From assembly GCA_027625915.1 (NCBI GenBank), contig JANTQA010000012.1:527001-591000 (forward strand): 64,000 nt of DNA. Reading direction: 5' to 3'. The translations under genes and the position numbers were made by a program. Positions 23,235 through 35,677 of this stretch are shown piece by piece (within the stretch, counting starts at the first letter, position 1; the number at the start of each line of letters is the position of its first letter). The notes below the pieces were generated by a model. It was not told where the DNA came from. It did not search any database and was given only the letters and a program-made list of their open reading frames with translations. The DNA comes from Anaeramoeba flamelloides (lineage: Eukaryota; Metamonada; Anaeramoebidae).

Positions 23235-24364
23235 TTAAGGGAGTAGTCATTTTTGAAAATAAATTGAAATCTTGTCCAGATCTTGAAAATTTTTTTTTTT
23301 GTAATTTGTGTTTCGACTTATGAAATGGATGAGTTAGCCTCATTTAAACAATTTAATGATTTGAGTCTCTTTTTTGAAATTCAAAATTTACATCTTTCCA
23401 ATATAAAACGAAAAAAAGTAACCATATTATTTTGTTTAAGAATTAAGTTAATTCTTGAAAATGGGAAAACATATTTTTCGTTTTATGTCGGAAAGTATTG
23501 ATTTCGAAAGCAAATTTTTTATTTGGTTTCATTTTCTTTGATTAATATTTCAATTCAAATCTTAGCCATTAAAACTATTCGTGGTTTAGGTGATTAAATA
23601 AATGAATATTTGGTAGAAACTTAACTCCAGTTTATCAATTAAATTGAGATCTATTATGCAAAAAAATTTTTTTCATTAAGGTTTTGAAAAAGTTGTTTTC
23701 TGGTTTTCAAAAAAAGAAAAAAAATTACAAAAAAATTTTCAATTTTGAAAAATTTTTTTAACAATTTGTTTGGTCTTATTCACAAGAATCCTTATAACAA
23801 TTCAAATCATTTTTGGCAGAAAAAAAATGTTTTTGAATTTTATGGATACAATTAACTAATTCCCAAATATCTTCAAGAAAATTTTATTTTGTAAAATCGA
23901 TTTTCATCTTAAAACAAAAACAAAATTTCTGAGTAAACTTTTTAAATGACCATAAAACTTTGATTATTATAACTACGATTCTTATAAAAAATACAATTAT
24001 TTTTTAATCCCTTGAATATATCATTTTTTTGGTTAACCAAAAGTTTTATCTCAAAGAAGAAAAAAAATCTTTATATTAATATTACTAGTAACAAAGAAAT
24101 GTTATCGTATAATAATGATCAAAATAACAATAAACGGGGTAAAAACTTGTTATAATGTGAGAAATAAAATGAATTTAATAGTTTTCTTTTTCAGAAAAAA
24201 TGGAAAAAAAAAATTGATCTAACTAAACCAATTTTCTTTTATGACTTTCTAAGTCGATCAGAATTTTTTTGACACTTGGGATCTACAAAATACGAAAGTA
24301 GAGAATACCACCAATAACATATTTTATAATTTTGCCTTGTTGTCGTAGAAGACTAGTCCCTTAA
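23235..24364. mobile_element. TTAA-flanked DNA element nested in LINE-B
   Basis: TTAA-GGGAGTAGTC at the left and GACTAGTCCC-TTAA at the right bracket 1.13 kb that splits the LINE-B coding region. LINE sequence resumes directly after 24364 with NPIENQNYKKYLITIQKIF. The interior is AT-rich; the 72-codon frame at 23283-23501 is not recognised. Its tips resemble those of family T2 at 29288-30669. Confidence 0.65.
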
Positions 24365-25633
24365 TAAAGAAAATTTCTCTCATATAAATCCAATTGAAAA
24401 TCAAAATTATAAAAAATATCTTATTACAATTCAAAAAATCTTTAATAATTGGGTAATTAACCCTAATAATAATACTCTTGAATATATTAAAAAAAGATCA
24501 ATTTTATTTATTCATAAAAAAGGAAATGAAGGAGTAGCTTTAAATTATCCGCCAATTTCAATTAATCAAAGTTTACCAAGATTATTTTTAAAAATATTAT
24601 ATAAACTAATTGAACCTTGTTGGGAATTTATTCATAAATTACAATTTTGGATTTCGAAAAAAATATGATACCCGAATTGCAGTCTTAAATTTCTTAAATA
24701 CTTATAATAAGATAAAATCAAATAATATAAATAAAAATGATAAAACTTATATTATAATTATTCATATAGCAAAATGTTTTGACTCAATCAATTATAAAAT
24801 AATTAGAAAAACAATAAAAAAATTTATATCTAAATAAAATTATCAAAAATTTTTTATTAAAATATTATCATGGAGAAGGGCTTGGTATATTCCAAGGAGA
24901 CCCCTTATCTCCTATTTTATTTGCTCTTATTTCGCATTTTCTTTTATTAAAAATTATACCTTTAACAAATCATTGTCAAATGTTTGATGATGATTAAATC
25001 CTAATTATAAAAGGGAATAAAATCCAAATAAATTAAAAATTAAATTCAATATATGAAATTATTATTCAATTTGGATTGAAACCAAATAAAGATAAAACAG
25101 TTATATCAAAAGATTTAAAAAAAATTAAATATTTAAGTATTTATTTAGATAAAATTGCACATATAGTTTACAATTGAAAAAAATCTAAAGAAACATATAA
25201 CAACTGTAAACAGTTATTCAATAACAACTCGCTTAACAATAGTTTAAATATTAGATTATTTAAATCTTTTATAATAAGTCAATTAACATATGGATTAGAA
25301 AATTGTAATTATGAAATAAAAACAATAAATTATTTAAATTCTTGAATTAATTCATATATTACAAAAATTTGCAAAATAAACAGAAATACACCAATTCTCA
25401 TATACAAAACAGAATTTAAAATTGAAAATATGATAATTTAAGTAAATAAAATGAAATTTAAATTAAAAAATAAATTACGAAATTTAACTCTTCCTTATTT
25501 AGAAAAATTAATAAAATTTAATCAAAGAATAAATAATAAAAATCAACTGGTATTCAAAAGATTTAAAAGAATTAAAAAATGAAATATATAAATACACATT
25601 CAATGAGTTGCTGAATTCAAAAAGTTGGAAGTT

Positions 25634-25714
25634 CGTTAGGATTTTTTTAATTTGAGAAATAAAAAGAAAAGTTTGGAAATTTTCGGTTTATTTCTTAAAT
25701 TAAAAAAAACATAG
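25634..25714. repeat. FB1 hairpin inserted in LINE-B
   Basis: A palindrome of about 80 bp, with one arm reading GTTAGGATTTTTTTAATTTG and its inverse ending TTAAAAAAAAC. It interrupts the LINE-B thumb region just after the conserved SKSWK codons. It is of the same design as 1294-1403. Confidence 0.6.
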
Positions 25715-26465
25715 ACACTCAACAAAATTATTTCACAATAATCAAAAATCAAAAAAATTTATTTAAAACCCAAAAATATTTTAGTTATTCCTTCAAGCTC
25801 AACAATCCTAAAATTTAGATCTTTTACTAACTGCTTAAATAGATATTACTATGTAATTAATAAAAATTCAAATAAATTTTGTCCTTTATGTTCAAAATAT
25901 GAACAAAAGGAAATTATAGAAAATATTGATCATTTTTTATAGGTCTGCCCTTCCTATAAAAAAGATAGATTAATGTTTTATAACAAACTAAAAGAAATAA
26001 ATCTTAATGAACTAATTTCAAATCAAGACAGTTAGAAATTATTTTCATTAATTAATAATCGTGAAATCTATGATTTTACGCTTAAATTTCTGAAAGGGAA
26101 TTGAAGTCTAAGGGCAACTAGAGTGTAATCTACACTTCTTCCATAATAAAAAAAAAAAAAAAAAACGAATTTTTTAGCAACTAATCTACATTTCTCCAGA
26201 AATTTAAGAAAGATATTTTGTGACTTTGTAGTCTGAATATTGATAATTCAATCTTTAAATTTATGGCGAAATACAGATTTTATTCTGAAATTTTTGAGTT
26301 TTTTACAAATACATAGATCATTTTTCATTGATAAGATCAACAAATATTACTGCTTGACTAATAGATTTTTTAGAGACATTTGAACCATGTAGCACGAATG
26401 CGGTTAGGTACAATAACAACACACTTTGTTCCTAGGCTTCTCCTTGGTGGACGCTAATCCCTTAA

Positions 26466-28709
26466 CAAGAATAATTTATAAAAATAAAGCAAAAATTAAC
26501 CGAGACACAATTTAAATATAGAAAAGAAGGTATGAACTCAAAAAAATTTTTTTAATCTTGGATTTTGAACACACATACAACACCCTCATGAAAAATTATT
26601 TTCAAAAAAAAATTAGATATTTGAAAATTAGTCACCAATTGATAACTTCACTTGTAATAAACAATATTAGTTAATAAACGTTCTTGAATGAAAAAAATAT
26701 TTTTCAAGATATTTATCAATTTAATTTGAGAAAATCGAATTTTCAAGGTTCTACAATGATTTTTTCAAATTTCATCATTTAAAACTTTAAATATTTTTTT
26801 TTTTACAGTTGAAGAGTTATTATAATTTTTTTTAAAGTATTTTAAAAATTAATACACATCTTTCAAATATGGAATAAAATATTTCAATAAAAACAACATT
26901 TTCATTATTTTTTGAATAAAAATAAAAGTTTCTAAAATCTTCTAAATATAAAAATCTTCTATACAATTTTTAATGAAGAAAACCATCAGAAAATGTTTTT
27001 AGAAGATGCTTTGGGATTTAAGGGTCTAGTTATTTACCGTGAATGTGCTCCATACTCAAGGAGTAAAATGAGACTAAAAAGGATATTGTAAAATAACACT
27101 TCTTTTGGTTGACAAAATTCAAATAACAAAAAAAAAATTTCATTGGATCTCTTTGACTAAAAATTCAACGAAGAAAATAAGTTTAAAAGAGATCTCAATT
27201 TACAAACAATCAAAATTTCAAAAAAAAAAATTCATCTTTTCTCATTTTCTATTTCCAAATGGTCAAATTTCAAAAATTTAAAACATATTGCTTTCTTGAA
27301 GTTCGCAATCAATTTAATTCGATTTAACCGGATTTGTGGTTATTTTGTAACCCTCTAAATTTGACCAAGTAAGGATTTTGTAATATTCAATAGATAAAAA
27401 AGAACTCGTTTGAAGAATGAAAAAAATTGAAAAAAAAAAATCACCGAGATCTCAAAAAACGCCAATGAGAGACACTTCAAAACTGACATATTTGTTTTCA
27501 AAATTGTATATTCTAACCAATTTAATTGGAAATTGAGTAACGGTCTTTGGCACTTTTTTTTAAAAATGTCCTCATCTTTAGTTTTTGATTTTTGGAGATC
27601 GATAGTACATCATAGGTTGGTTAATTTTTGATTGGTTTTAGGTACTCATTAAAATTACTAAAAAGTTTTAATGCCTTTTTGAAAAAAAAATTTCACGGTA
27701 AGGACTTGACCCTTAAAAAAAAAAAAGTTTTCAAATACTGTTATTTTCCAATGAAAAAAAAAAAATTTATATTACAAGTTCCAAAACCTCTAAAATTAAT
27801 TATTACTGCTACCATCAAATTAGTAAAGTAAAAATTTTGTCTAAGAGTTTATTAAGGAAGTCTAGTTTATTGTCTAAAAATATCATTTCTAAACTATCTC
27901 GTAAAGATCTTTGTATTTTAATCGACTTATAAACCAAAAAAATATTTCGAGAAGTGATTGAAAATTGATTTTTTTAGTGATTTTAAAATTTTTGAATTAT
28001 GGTGTTTTAATCTTTAATATTCAAAATAATCAATTCCCCATTTCTAAGATATTTACACCATTTAAAATACTTTTGAAATCTAATTTAATGAGGTCTTAAC
28101 TAGTTACAAAAAATTTCTGAAAAATTTTTTATTTCGAAATTTCAATACAATAACACTAGAACCTGGTAAATTGGATTTTTAAACGTAAATTGTAAAATAT
28201 CTTTATAAAAATATTTTAATGATCAAAGATCTCTTATTAAGCAATTGTTTTTATTTCAAGTAAAGTTATTAAAAAGTGAAAAAATATGCAGATGTTTAAT
28301 TTTGTGTTTTAAAAAAATTTAAAAATGATAATATAATATTTGTTAAATAAATGGGAAAAAAATGTTTACAAGTTTTTTCTTATTGTTGTTTTTACAAATA
28401 GAATTTTTAACGAACTTTATAGTAATTTGTGATTCTATTTGAAAATTTAAATATGAAAATATATAATCAAGTGAATATTTTTTCAAATTGATTCTTCAAA
28501 TTTTAGTATCAATTTGTTCATTATTTTGAAATTTTATTTTTTAAATGGTTCTGTAAATATTTATGAGTATGATACTTGAAATCTTCCATATTTATTCAAA
28601 CCACTTTTTTGCTTTCAGTTGAAAAAATGATTTTAATTATTTAATAACTGATAACTAAAACACACCAAAATTTTCACAAGTAGGTTTATCCCCTTAAAAT
28701 TTTTCTTTA
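26466..28709. other. Flank between tail C and head D, no gene seen
   Basis: Bases 26466-27000 continue the tail 3' flank (homologous to 1870-2560). Bases 28017-28700 are homologous to 52850-53530, which lies much closer to head F, so this marks the 5' flank of the D/F head module. Bases 27000-28016 are AT-rich with no recognised feature; the 67-codon frame at 27628-27831 is low-complexity. Confidence 0.5.
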
Positions 28710-29256
28710 TAAACTCCATTTCACTCAAGAGTCCCTGCCAAAAATGAAAAAGTCCCTTTATTTTTACGAATCAACCAAACTTAGATTGTTTAGAAATACG
28801 AGAAATAATGAACTTCTTATAAGAGTCCATAATTATAAAAGATTCCACTGAGCAAACCATAAATTTCAAAAAAAAAAAAAAATGTTTAAAAAATTTTTTG
28901 GGCCCCATTCATTGGAACGTCTCGTGCAAAATTCTCAATTTCTTTAGGAAATTAAAATTGTTGATAATAAGATTTTTTACTTGTAAATGTATGAATTTTA
29001 AAAGAACATACAAAGGTTAACTTTTCTTAATGTTTATTTCGTTTTTCAAACATTTTTTTTTTCAAAGTTAATTTTTAAAAAAAAAAAAAAAAAAAAAAAA
29101 GCAAAAAACAAAAAAAACAAAATTTTACAAAAAGAGAAAAAATGATTTTGATCTAAAAATTGAAAATTTTAGTTTGATAAGAGTAATGAATTAAACTCAT
29201 AGAATGTCTACAATTTCTTCAATAAAACTGGGCACCTTTGACTGAAAAAGAGTTTA
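28710..29256. mobile_element. TA-flanked DNA element (family M2)
   Basis: About 547 bp with left end TAAACTCCATTTCACTCAAG and right end CCTTTGACTGAAAAAGAGTTTA, and TA at each side. The paralogous position near 53540 lacks it. The interior has poly(A)/poly(T) runs and no ORF. It is related to 35678-36376, 46919-47484 and 61159-61724. Confidence 0.6.
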
Positions 29257-29287
29257 TTTTATTATAAATTCCATAAAAAATGGTTTA

Positions 29288-30669
29288 TTAAGGGAGTAGC
29301 TACACCATAATACATGATAAAAATTTGAGAGGGATGCGATAAGAACATTTTAATTTAGTGGTGTGTGATCGTAGATTCTCTAAAAATTTTTTTTGAAAAA
29401 ATTATTTGATATTTTTTTTTTTTAGTAATGTTAAACAATAAAAAAATTGAGATTATATTAATAAAATAGTTTATTTTTTTTTATTTTTTTTTTATTAAAA
29501 TAAACTTAATTCGATTAATTTGGGCATAGTTTAAACAGTTGGAAGAATAACAATAACATGATTTACATCCAATTGGGAAGTAATTTTAATTCAACAAACT
29601 ATTTCATTTTTTGTCTTTTTTGTTTTTGTTTTCATTTTCTTTTTTTCAGTTACTTAATCTATTTCGTTTGATCTCAAAATTTTTTAATCGATGGTTGATA
29701 GATGGTTACAGTTGAGTTTTTTAAATTGAAAAATCCAGATACAATTAGTCCAGGGTATCTTATCATTTGATCGATCGGCCATTGTTGGTGTAATTTTAAC
29801 AAATATACCAATATATTTTTTGTTCAAACTCTTTCATTTCAGCTGGTTTCCTTATTTTGGACACACTTGTTTTGATTTTTGAGTTTTATATCGTTTTCTT
29901 TTATTTAGGATGAAAATGATTACTTATAAAAACATTAATACTATATTACTTAAAAATGGTTTTATATTACGTTTAGAAAAATATAATAAATTGAGTTTTT
30001 GTTTTCCTATTTTTTATTTTAGATGTGTACAATTTTTAGTAATGGAGTTTAGTTTTTTTTTTGGGAGAAGATAATTTAAGATTCTTAGAATAAAACTTAG
30101 AGCTATTTTGTGGTTTAAACTTTGATAACATATAACAATATTTACTTTTCCAATTCCAATAAACCCAACGATTTAAAATCCTAACAAGTAATAATTTGAC
30201 TTAATTATTCTTTTTTTTGGAATTCTTCTAACTATTTAATTCCCATTTATGTTTCCTTTTGTGCTTCTCTCGATTGTAATGTTATTGTTCTTTTTAAACA
30301 AAATCAATTAATCCTAAATGTTGCTGAGAAAAAAATAGTTTCGAATTGTTTATGTTGTAATATTTAAAAAATTCAAAGTTGATGAAAAAATAAAAAAATG
30401 AAAAAATTAAATACCACAATAGAATGTTGAGATAAGGATAAAAGATAAGTTATTCAACATTCAAAACACTATTTTAAGCAATTCAACTCAACACTCTATT
30501 TTGGCAATTTCTTTGAGACTTTTGAAAAAAAAATTTAAACAATCTAATTAATGAAGTACTTTAAATAATGAAAATCAATAAGGCACAGTCAGAATAAAAA
30601 ATGTTATTTTCTGATCTTCAGAAATGTAAAAAAGTGAAAAATTTTCCTTTACCGTGGCTACTCCCTTAA
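29288..30669. mobile_element. TTAA-flanked DNA element (family T2)
   Basis: Left end TTAA-GGGAGTAGCTACACC and right end GTGGCTACTCCC-TTAA are inverted repeats. It carries a nested M1 element at 29501-30051. Its right TTAA (30666-30669) is shared with the next element. The empty target TTAA is visible in the paralogous flank at 53576-53579. Confidence 0.7.
29501..30051 (+). mobile_element. Mariner-like short element M1, nested
   Basis: It starts TAAACTTAATTCGATTAATT and ends AATTTTTAGTAATGGAGTTTA, and is colinear with the copy at 19517-20058. It is more diverged and has no transposase. It lies inside the T2 element, so it is younger than that insertion. Confidence 0.65.
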
Positions 30670-31420
30670 GGGATTACCTTTGACCAAGGAGAAGACTATG
30701 ATCAAAGTCTGTTGTTATTGGGTTATACCGCTTTTGTGTTACATGGTTCAAATGTCTATAAAAAATCAATTCGTCAAGTAGATTATTTGTTGATCCCATC
30801 AATTAAAAATGATCCATGTATTAGTAAAAAACCCAAACAGTTTAGAATAAAATCTTCATTTCCATAAATTTTTAGGTTGAATTATCAATATTCAGACTAC
30901 AACGTTGCTAAATAACTTTCTGAAATTGGTGGCGAAATGCAGATTAGTCACTAAAAAATTCTTTTTTTTTTTCAAAATTAAATAATTAGCCAATACATTT
31001 TTTTTAACAAATTATTTCTCAAATCATGGAAATATATTGATGATACAATTATCTTTATCAAAAGCAAAAAAAAATAATCAGTCTTTGTGTTTTTATGTTG
31101 ATGATTATTGAGATAATCTTTGAAATTCAAAAATTATAAAAATAGTTACTTTTGGAAGTTCTAAATCTAAATTATTAAATACCAGAATACTGGTTTTTGG
31201 GTTTCCATTTTTAGATTTGGAAAAGGGAATTAAAAATAATTTTTTTCAAAATGAAGCTTTTTTAATGGTGATTATTAGTAAAAAATGTAATAATTTATTG
31301 TGCACTAAGATTTATAATAGATTTTTTAGAGCTATTTGAGCCATGGTGTACTAATATCATTTACACCAATTACTACATACTTTGACTATAGAGTAATATA
31401 TGGTGAGGCTAATCCCTAAA
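30666..31420. mobile_element. TTAA-flanked DNA element T1, reversed copy
   Basis: Left end TTAA-GGGATTACC..GACCAAGGAGAAGACTATG, right end ATATGGTGAGGCTAATCCC-TAAA. Compared with the 50533 copy it is in reverse orientation. It was inserted at the right-hand TTAA of the preceding T2 element, giving two abutting insertions. No intact gene is present. Confidence 0.7.
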
Positions 31421-31734
31421 ATTGATTTCTTTCATTTTCATTTTTTGTGAATTTCAAAGAAACTATTGTGCTTTTTTTTAGTTTTTTAAAAAATCACTCT
31501 GCTTTTTCCTCAAAACATTTTTTAAATGTTAACTTTTAATTCTCGAAGATATTAACTTATCACAAATCAAAAATAAAGTAAATTTATATCTGACTTTAAA
31601 ACTCATAGAATTCCAAAAAAAATCAGAAATAAATGTGTAAAATGGAAAAAAAACAAATAATGCAAAATAAAATACTGTTAATAATTTTTTTTTTCATAAA
31701 ATGAAAATTTATTCATTTTTCATTTTTCTTCTTT

Positions 31735-31870
31735 TCTTTTCTTTTCTCAAAAACCCAAACTTCCCTAAATTTCCTAACTTCTCGACCCAAACTCAATTCC
31801 AAATCCAATTCAACAATTTAAATTTCAAAAAAACAACAATCCTCCAATAATTTCCCAAATTCTAAATTAA
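31735..31870 (+). promoter_or_regulatory. Probable 5' leader/core promoter of head D
   Basis: A T/C-rich run (CTTCTTTTCTTTTCTTTTCT) is followed by a G-poor leader (AAAAACCCAAACTTCCC ... CCTCCAATAATTTCCC) up to the ATG. It is nearly identical to the leader of head F and similar in layout to that of head B. Confidence 0.4.
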
Positions 31871-32495
31871 ATGTCCAATATTAAGTCTCTTGGTGATCCT
31901 TATCCAAAAACCAAACAACCCGACAAATTCGAAACCTTAGATCCAATAAACACCTTTCCCCAAGAAGTTACAAATATTGTTGATGTTGTTGAGAATCAGG
32001 GTATTGTCTTTTTGAGTTCAGAAGGCAAACTATACCAATCAAACGCAGAAAAGTATCATGAAAAGCTAAAAGCATTTGAAAACCTACCACCAATAAAAAG
32101 TATTTCTTCTGGCTATTTTCATTTCCTTGCGCTCTCAAATGAAGAAAAACCCAAGGTCTATGGTTGGGGTCAAAATAAATTCAAACAACTTGGTTTTGAC
32201 ACCAACAAAAACGATGTCCAAAAACCAACCTTAATTGAATCTTTAAAAGAGGAAAACATTGACCAAATCTTTTGTAGTGGTTTCTGTTCATTTTTTTTAA
32301 ACAAAACAACAAATATTTTGTTTGGGTGTGGTAATACTCAAAATGGCATGTTGGGAAAACCAGATATTACAGAAGAATTTGTAGAGATCCAAAAATTACA
32401 TGAAAATGTTGCTAATGTATTTAGTGGTCATTCCGAACATACACTTATGATAAAAACTGATGGAAAATTATATGGTTTTGGGGTTAATTTTAATG
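31871..32495 (+). CDS. RCC1-BTB protein, head exon D
   Basis: ATG at 31871 (MSNIKSLGDPYPKTK) and about 208 residues with three RCC1 blades: IVFLSSEGKLYQS, VYGWGQNKFKQLGFD and ILFGCGNTQNGMLGKP. It enters blade 4 at KLYGFGVNFNG and ends at AATG|GTAAAC (phase 1). Joined to tail E at 45602 it gives NG|ELGLGHKND..PTQIKLEF and a 565-aa protein. An alternative join to 32612 gives 241 aa. Relative to head F the framework is nearly identical, but the loops after GWG, GCG and GKLYQ differ, while the adjoining intron is almost unchanged. Function is inferred from the fold: a propeller presenting variable loops, coupled to BTB dimerisation. Confidence 0.85.
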
Positions 32496-32611
32496 GTAAA
32501 CTTTTTCAAATTTTAAAATTTTGTGTTTTTTCTTTTTGATTTTTTTATTTTTTCTTTTTTTTTCATTCTTTTTTTTTTTAATATTCTTTTTTTGTGTTTT
32601 TCTTCTGGAAG

Positions 32612-32712
32612 AGAAAACCGGAAAAATAGTTCGGAGAGAAAAAGAAAAAAAAAAAAAAGAAGAATATTTCAATAAACTTCCTTCAAAAATAAGATCCAAG
32701 ATTGAGATTTAA
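32612..32712 (+). CDS. Possible alternative terminal exon after head D
   Basis: After the head D donor there is a 116-nt intron-like stretch with a long T-rich tract ending TTCTTCTGGAAG (AG at 32610-32611). The frame that continues phase 1 is open for 33 codons (EKTGKIVRREKEKKKKEEYF ... SKIEI) to TAA at 32710-32712. It would give a short propeller-only form with a basic tail and no BTB domains. The equivalent in F is shorter and in B is broken, so selection for it is unclear. Confidence 0.3.
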
Positions 32713-32923
32713 AATCCAAAAAGAGAACCAAAAAATTAATTAATTAAGGACAATGTATCGCATTTACAAATTTGTCTCAAAAGATTTTGGTACAATTCCA
32801 TTTAAAACGTGAAGTTAGGATCTTTAAAATATTCTCCAATTTGGATCAAAAAAATCACTTTATGTCATTTTTGAAATGGAAAATAAAAAAGAAATTTTGA
32901 GATAAGTGAACTCGAACACCTTG

Positions 32924-33350
32924 TTAAGGACTATCTGAAATAAAGCCATCATGGGAGTCTCACTAATCAAAACATTGGTAAAGTGGACTCTTTATTTCTT
33001 TAGATCCAGAAGAACTATCAAATTAGGAAATTTTTGGAATTGTAATTTTACCTAGATCAGATTCTTCATTGTAAGCTGGTATTAAAAACCTAAACCCAAT
33101 CCTTTTTGTTTTACAGCAAGTATTATCTAGTTCCCAATAAAAATCTCTGAAAAAATCGAGTTAGAATAAAAAGCGTTGGATTTAGGATAACGGTACTAAC
33201 TTACAATGAAGAATCAGATCAGGTAAAATTACAATTCCAAAAATTTCCTAATTTAATTGTTCTTCTGGATCTCAAGAAATAAAGAGTTCACTTTAACAAT
33301 GTTTTGATTAGTGAGACTCCCATGGTGGCTTTATTTTAGATAGTCCTTAA
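32924..33350. mobile_element. TTAA-flanked foldback element (family T3), orientation 1
   Basis: A 427-bp element: TTAA-GGACTATCTGAAATAAAGCC at the left and TTTTAGATAGTCC-TTAA at the right. The inverted arms are about 170 bp and differ at only a few positions. The unique centre of about 80-100 bp reads from AAACCTAAACCCAATCC to GCGTTGGATTTAGG. The flank of head B near 10165 lacks the element. The same site in the F module carries the element with the centre reversed. Confidence 0.8.
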
Positions 33351-35677
33351 GGATCGAAAAAAAAAAATTAAAATAATAACCACGATTTTTTAACATTAAA
33401 AACACTTCTCAACAAACATCTTTAAATCAAAATGATTGTATTGTCAATGATTTTTGATCATTGAGTTACTTTGAATTGTTACATTATCTCCACAAACCAT
33501 ACAACCATTCCAACCCTACTGTGAAAATTTATAAGACATAGAAATTGGTAGTCTATTATAAAATTGTGTTTTTTGATTTACAAAATTCAATTTCAATCAG
33601 AAGAACAAAATTTCAACTTCTCTTACTTCATTCAAGTTATTTTTTTTTTTGTAAAAATTTTCACAAGAAAAGAAATCACAGAAATCACATAAACCCTGCA
33701 AACTTGAAAGTATTTTTCGATCATTGTTTTTAAATTGTAAAAGCTGGGATTTTAACAGTTTTGGAAAGTGAATATCAACGTTAATGCAAGTATTTTTATG
33801 AATTTGTATGTCAATTCCCAAAGGAACAAAAAAATGGATAACTTCTTTGTAATCTTCTGGTATAAATTTTATGGTTTATGATGAGCTTTAATAACCCTTT
33901 TACGGTTTGTTGTACAAAATAAAATTTCAAAATAGAAAATCAATTCCAGGATACGATAAATATTCATGGTAGGACTGGAATGACTGTATTAATTATTACA
34001 AAGAGTTTTTGATTTTGGCTTATTTTTTTTTTTTTTTGGATCTTTTTGTTTTTCCAAAAATTAAATCTCCCAGCCATAGCTAAGAGGAGAGTGTATCCTC
34101 AAATTGTTTACGGAACAACATAATCCATGTCAAACATACTTTACATTTTTAATAGGCTTTTTTGATAAATTTTTTTTTGTTTGTATCATTTTCTATCACA
34201 ACACAATTTGTTGTATCAAGAGGAATTGGGTTGAGATTGTGTGGTAAAGGTTTTGAAGAATTTATCATCAAAGGATCTTTTCGAAATTAAATTTGCAAAA
34301 ATTATTCCGGCTTTTTTTTTATTTCAAATTTTAAAAAATATGTCCCTACGACCCAAAAAACACTAAAAATTGAAAACTGATCAAATATCTTCTATTAAAA
34401 AAATTAAAAAAACAAAATGATAAAATTAAAATAAATAAAGTTTTCATTCAACTTTTTCTTGAAAAAATTTTTTGCCAAAATGATTGAATTCAAACTTAAA
34501 ATTATTAACATTTTTATATACAATATCTTATTTTAACTCATTTACTAAAACAAATTCTAAATTATGGGAATTTTATTTTCACAAAAGGGACTAGTTTGGT
34601 CTTCAAATGTTTTTTTTATTTTCAAATGGTAAAATTAAAAATAAAAGTTATTTAAAAAAGATAAACTCTCTGGAAAAATATTCTAATTTAATATATTAAC
34701 TTATTTTTTGATTTCAAAATTTTCCCAACCCCAATTTTTCAAAAAAAAAATAAAAAAGTTCTGTAATTTCAAAAAATATTTTCGATATTCAAAAGTTGAG
34801 AGTGTTTTTATTCTAAAAAAAAATTATCCCAGTGGTTAATTGAATTAAGTTATAAACTAGATTTCTAAAAATATTAATCAGAAAAAAATAGTGTTTTTTT
34901 ATATTAAGTACATATTGTGTCAGTTGAGAAAAAATAATTTTTCTATTTTTGGAAAAAGGGGAATTTTAGTGGATTTAATACAATAACAAACCATTTACCC
35001 TGCCATTTTACAAAAATTGTCTTGATTGGAAAACAACAAGCTCTAAGTCATCAAATTTTGCCAATTTCCTAATTTTTGATCTCTGAAGAACAATTTTTAC
35101 AACCTTCTCATGTTAAACTCATAACCAAAAAAAAAAAACATTTAAACGTACCAACAATGTGTAAGGGATTTAAAAATTGTTCTAAAAAGTTATTTTCTCA
35201 AAAAGCTGTTTTTTCGCAACCTTCTTTGTCATTTTGAAGATACAAGGAGATTAAAATTTATGTAAAAATTTACATTTTTTACTACTTAGATCCCACTGAA
35301 TAAAATTTTCTGAGAATTACCAACTCCTAGAACCTGATTATAGCATAGTTTACAATGAATTTCAATCTGAAATGTAGTTCTTAAGTTTGAGTTTTTTTTT
35401 TTTTTTTTCTTCCAAAATCTGTTTTTAGATTTTGGAAGAAAATATAAAATCTCTTTTTGGTTTTTGAAAATAAGAAACTAAATTTTTGAAAACCCTTTAG
35501 AAATCCCTTACACTTTAATTTTTTAGAGGTTCCAATTTCCGCAAATGAATAATAGGTTTGTTTACTATAATATGTCTTTTATTCAATCTCTTATCCAAGG
35601 TGGGTGTATCCACCAAAGCACATGAAACTTTCAATTTTGTAAAACAAAAAATAGTCAAAGAAAAAGAATATTTTGAT
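33351..35677. other. Intron D-E, 3' flank of head D, no gene seen
   Basis: Bases 33351-34890 are near-identical to 55518-57600, apart from an inserted M3 element there. They include the ATCACAGAA patch and the QFVVSRGIGLRLCGKGFEEF relic near 34210-34290. Bases 34890-35677 diverge from F and are AT-rich without recognisable genes. The small frames at 33545-33821 are not supported. Confidence 0.5.

Larger units (their letters stand above)
22721..26160 (+). mobile_element. LINE-B, 5'-truncated, decayed
   Basis: A + strand LINE with a 3' A-run, inserted in the T1 element. AAAAACGAATTTTTT occurs on both sides (22706-22720 and 26161-26175). The uninterrupted T1 copy at 50985-51005 has it once. Reverse transcriptase pieces read FGFRKKYDTRIAVLNFLN and HIAKCFDSINYKIIRK (24640-24830), then GIFQGDPLSPILFALISHFL (24880-24950). 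The catalytic box has become FDDD followed by a stop. A zinc-finger-like end (CPLCSKYEQ...IDHFL..VCPSY) lies near 25880-25950. Many stops are present. Its body is itself interrupted by a DNA element (23235-24364) and a hairpin (25634-25714). Confidence 0.8.
22254..26465. mobile_element. TTAA-flanked inverted-repeat DNA element (family T1) with nested insertions
   Basis: The left end is TTAA-GGGATTAGCGTCACCATAG and the right end is CTTGGTGGACGCTAATCCC-TTAA, giving inverted termini tens of bp long. TTAA is duplicated at 22254-22257 and 26462-26465. The 3' flank of tail A near 1867 shows the unoccupied site. Without its passengers the element is about 750 bp, like the clean copy at 50533-51291. 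LINE-B is inserted at 22721-26160. A TTAA target is the piggyBac hallmark, but the GGG tips are not the usual piggyBac CCC tips, so the superfamily is open. Confidence 0.75.

Noticed and set aside
24980-25350. In-frame TGA at positions where related LINEs have Trp, hinting at a reassigned genetic code.
   Set aside because: Host exons use TGG for Trp and end with TAA, and the same LINE copies also carry TAA stops and frameshifts. Ordinary decay explains it.
32490-33821. Several small frames on both strands after head D.
   Set aside because: They fall in poly(T)/poly(A) or in shared flank DNA and are shadows; only the phase-matched stretch 32612-32712 is worth noting.
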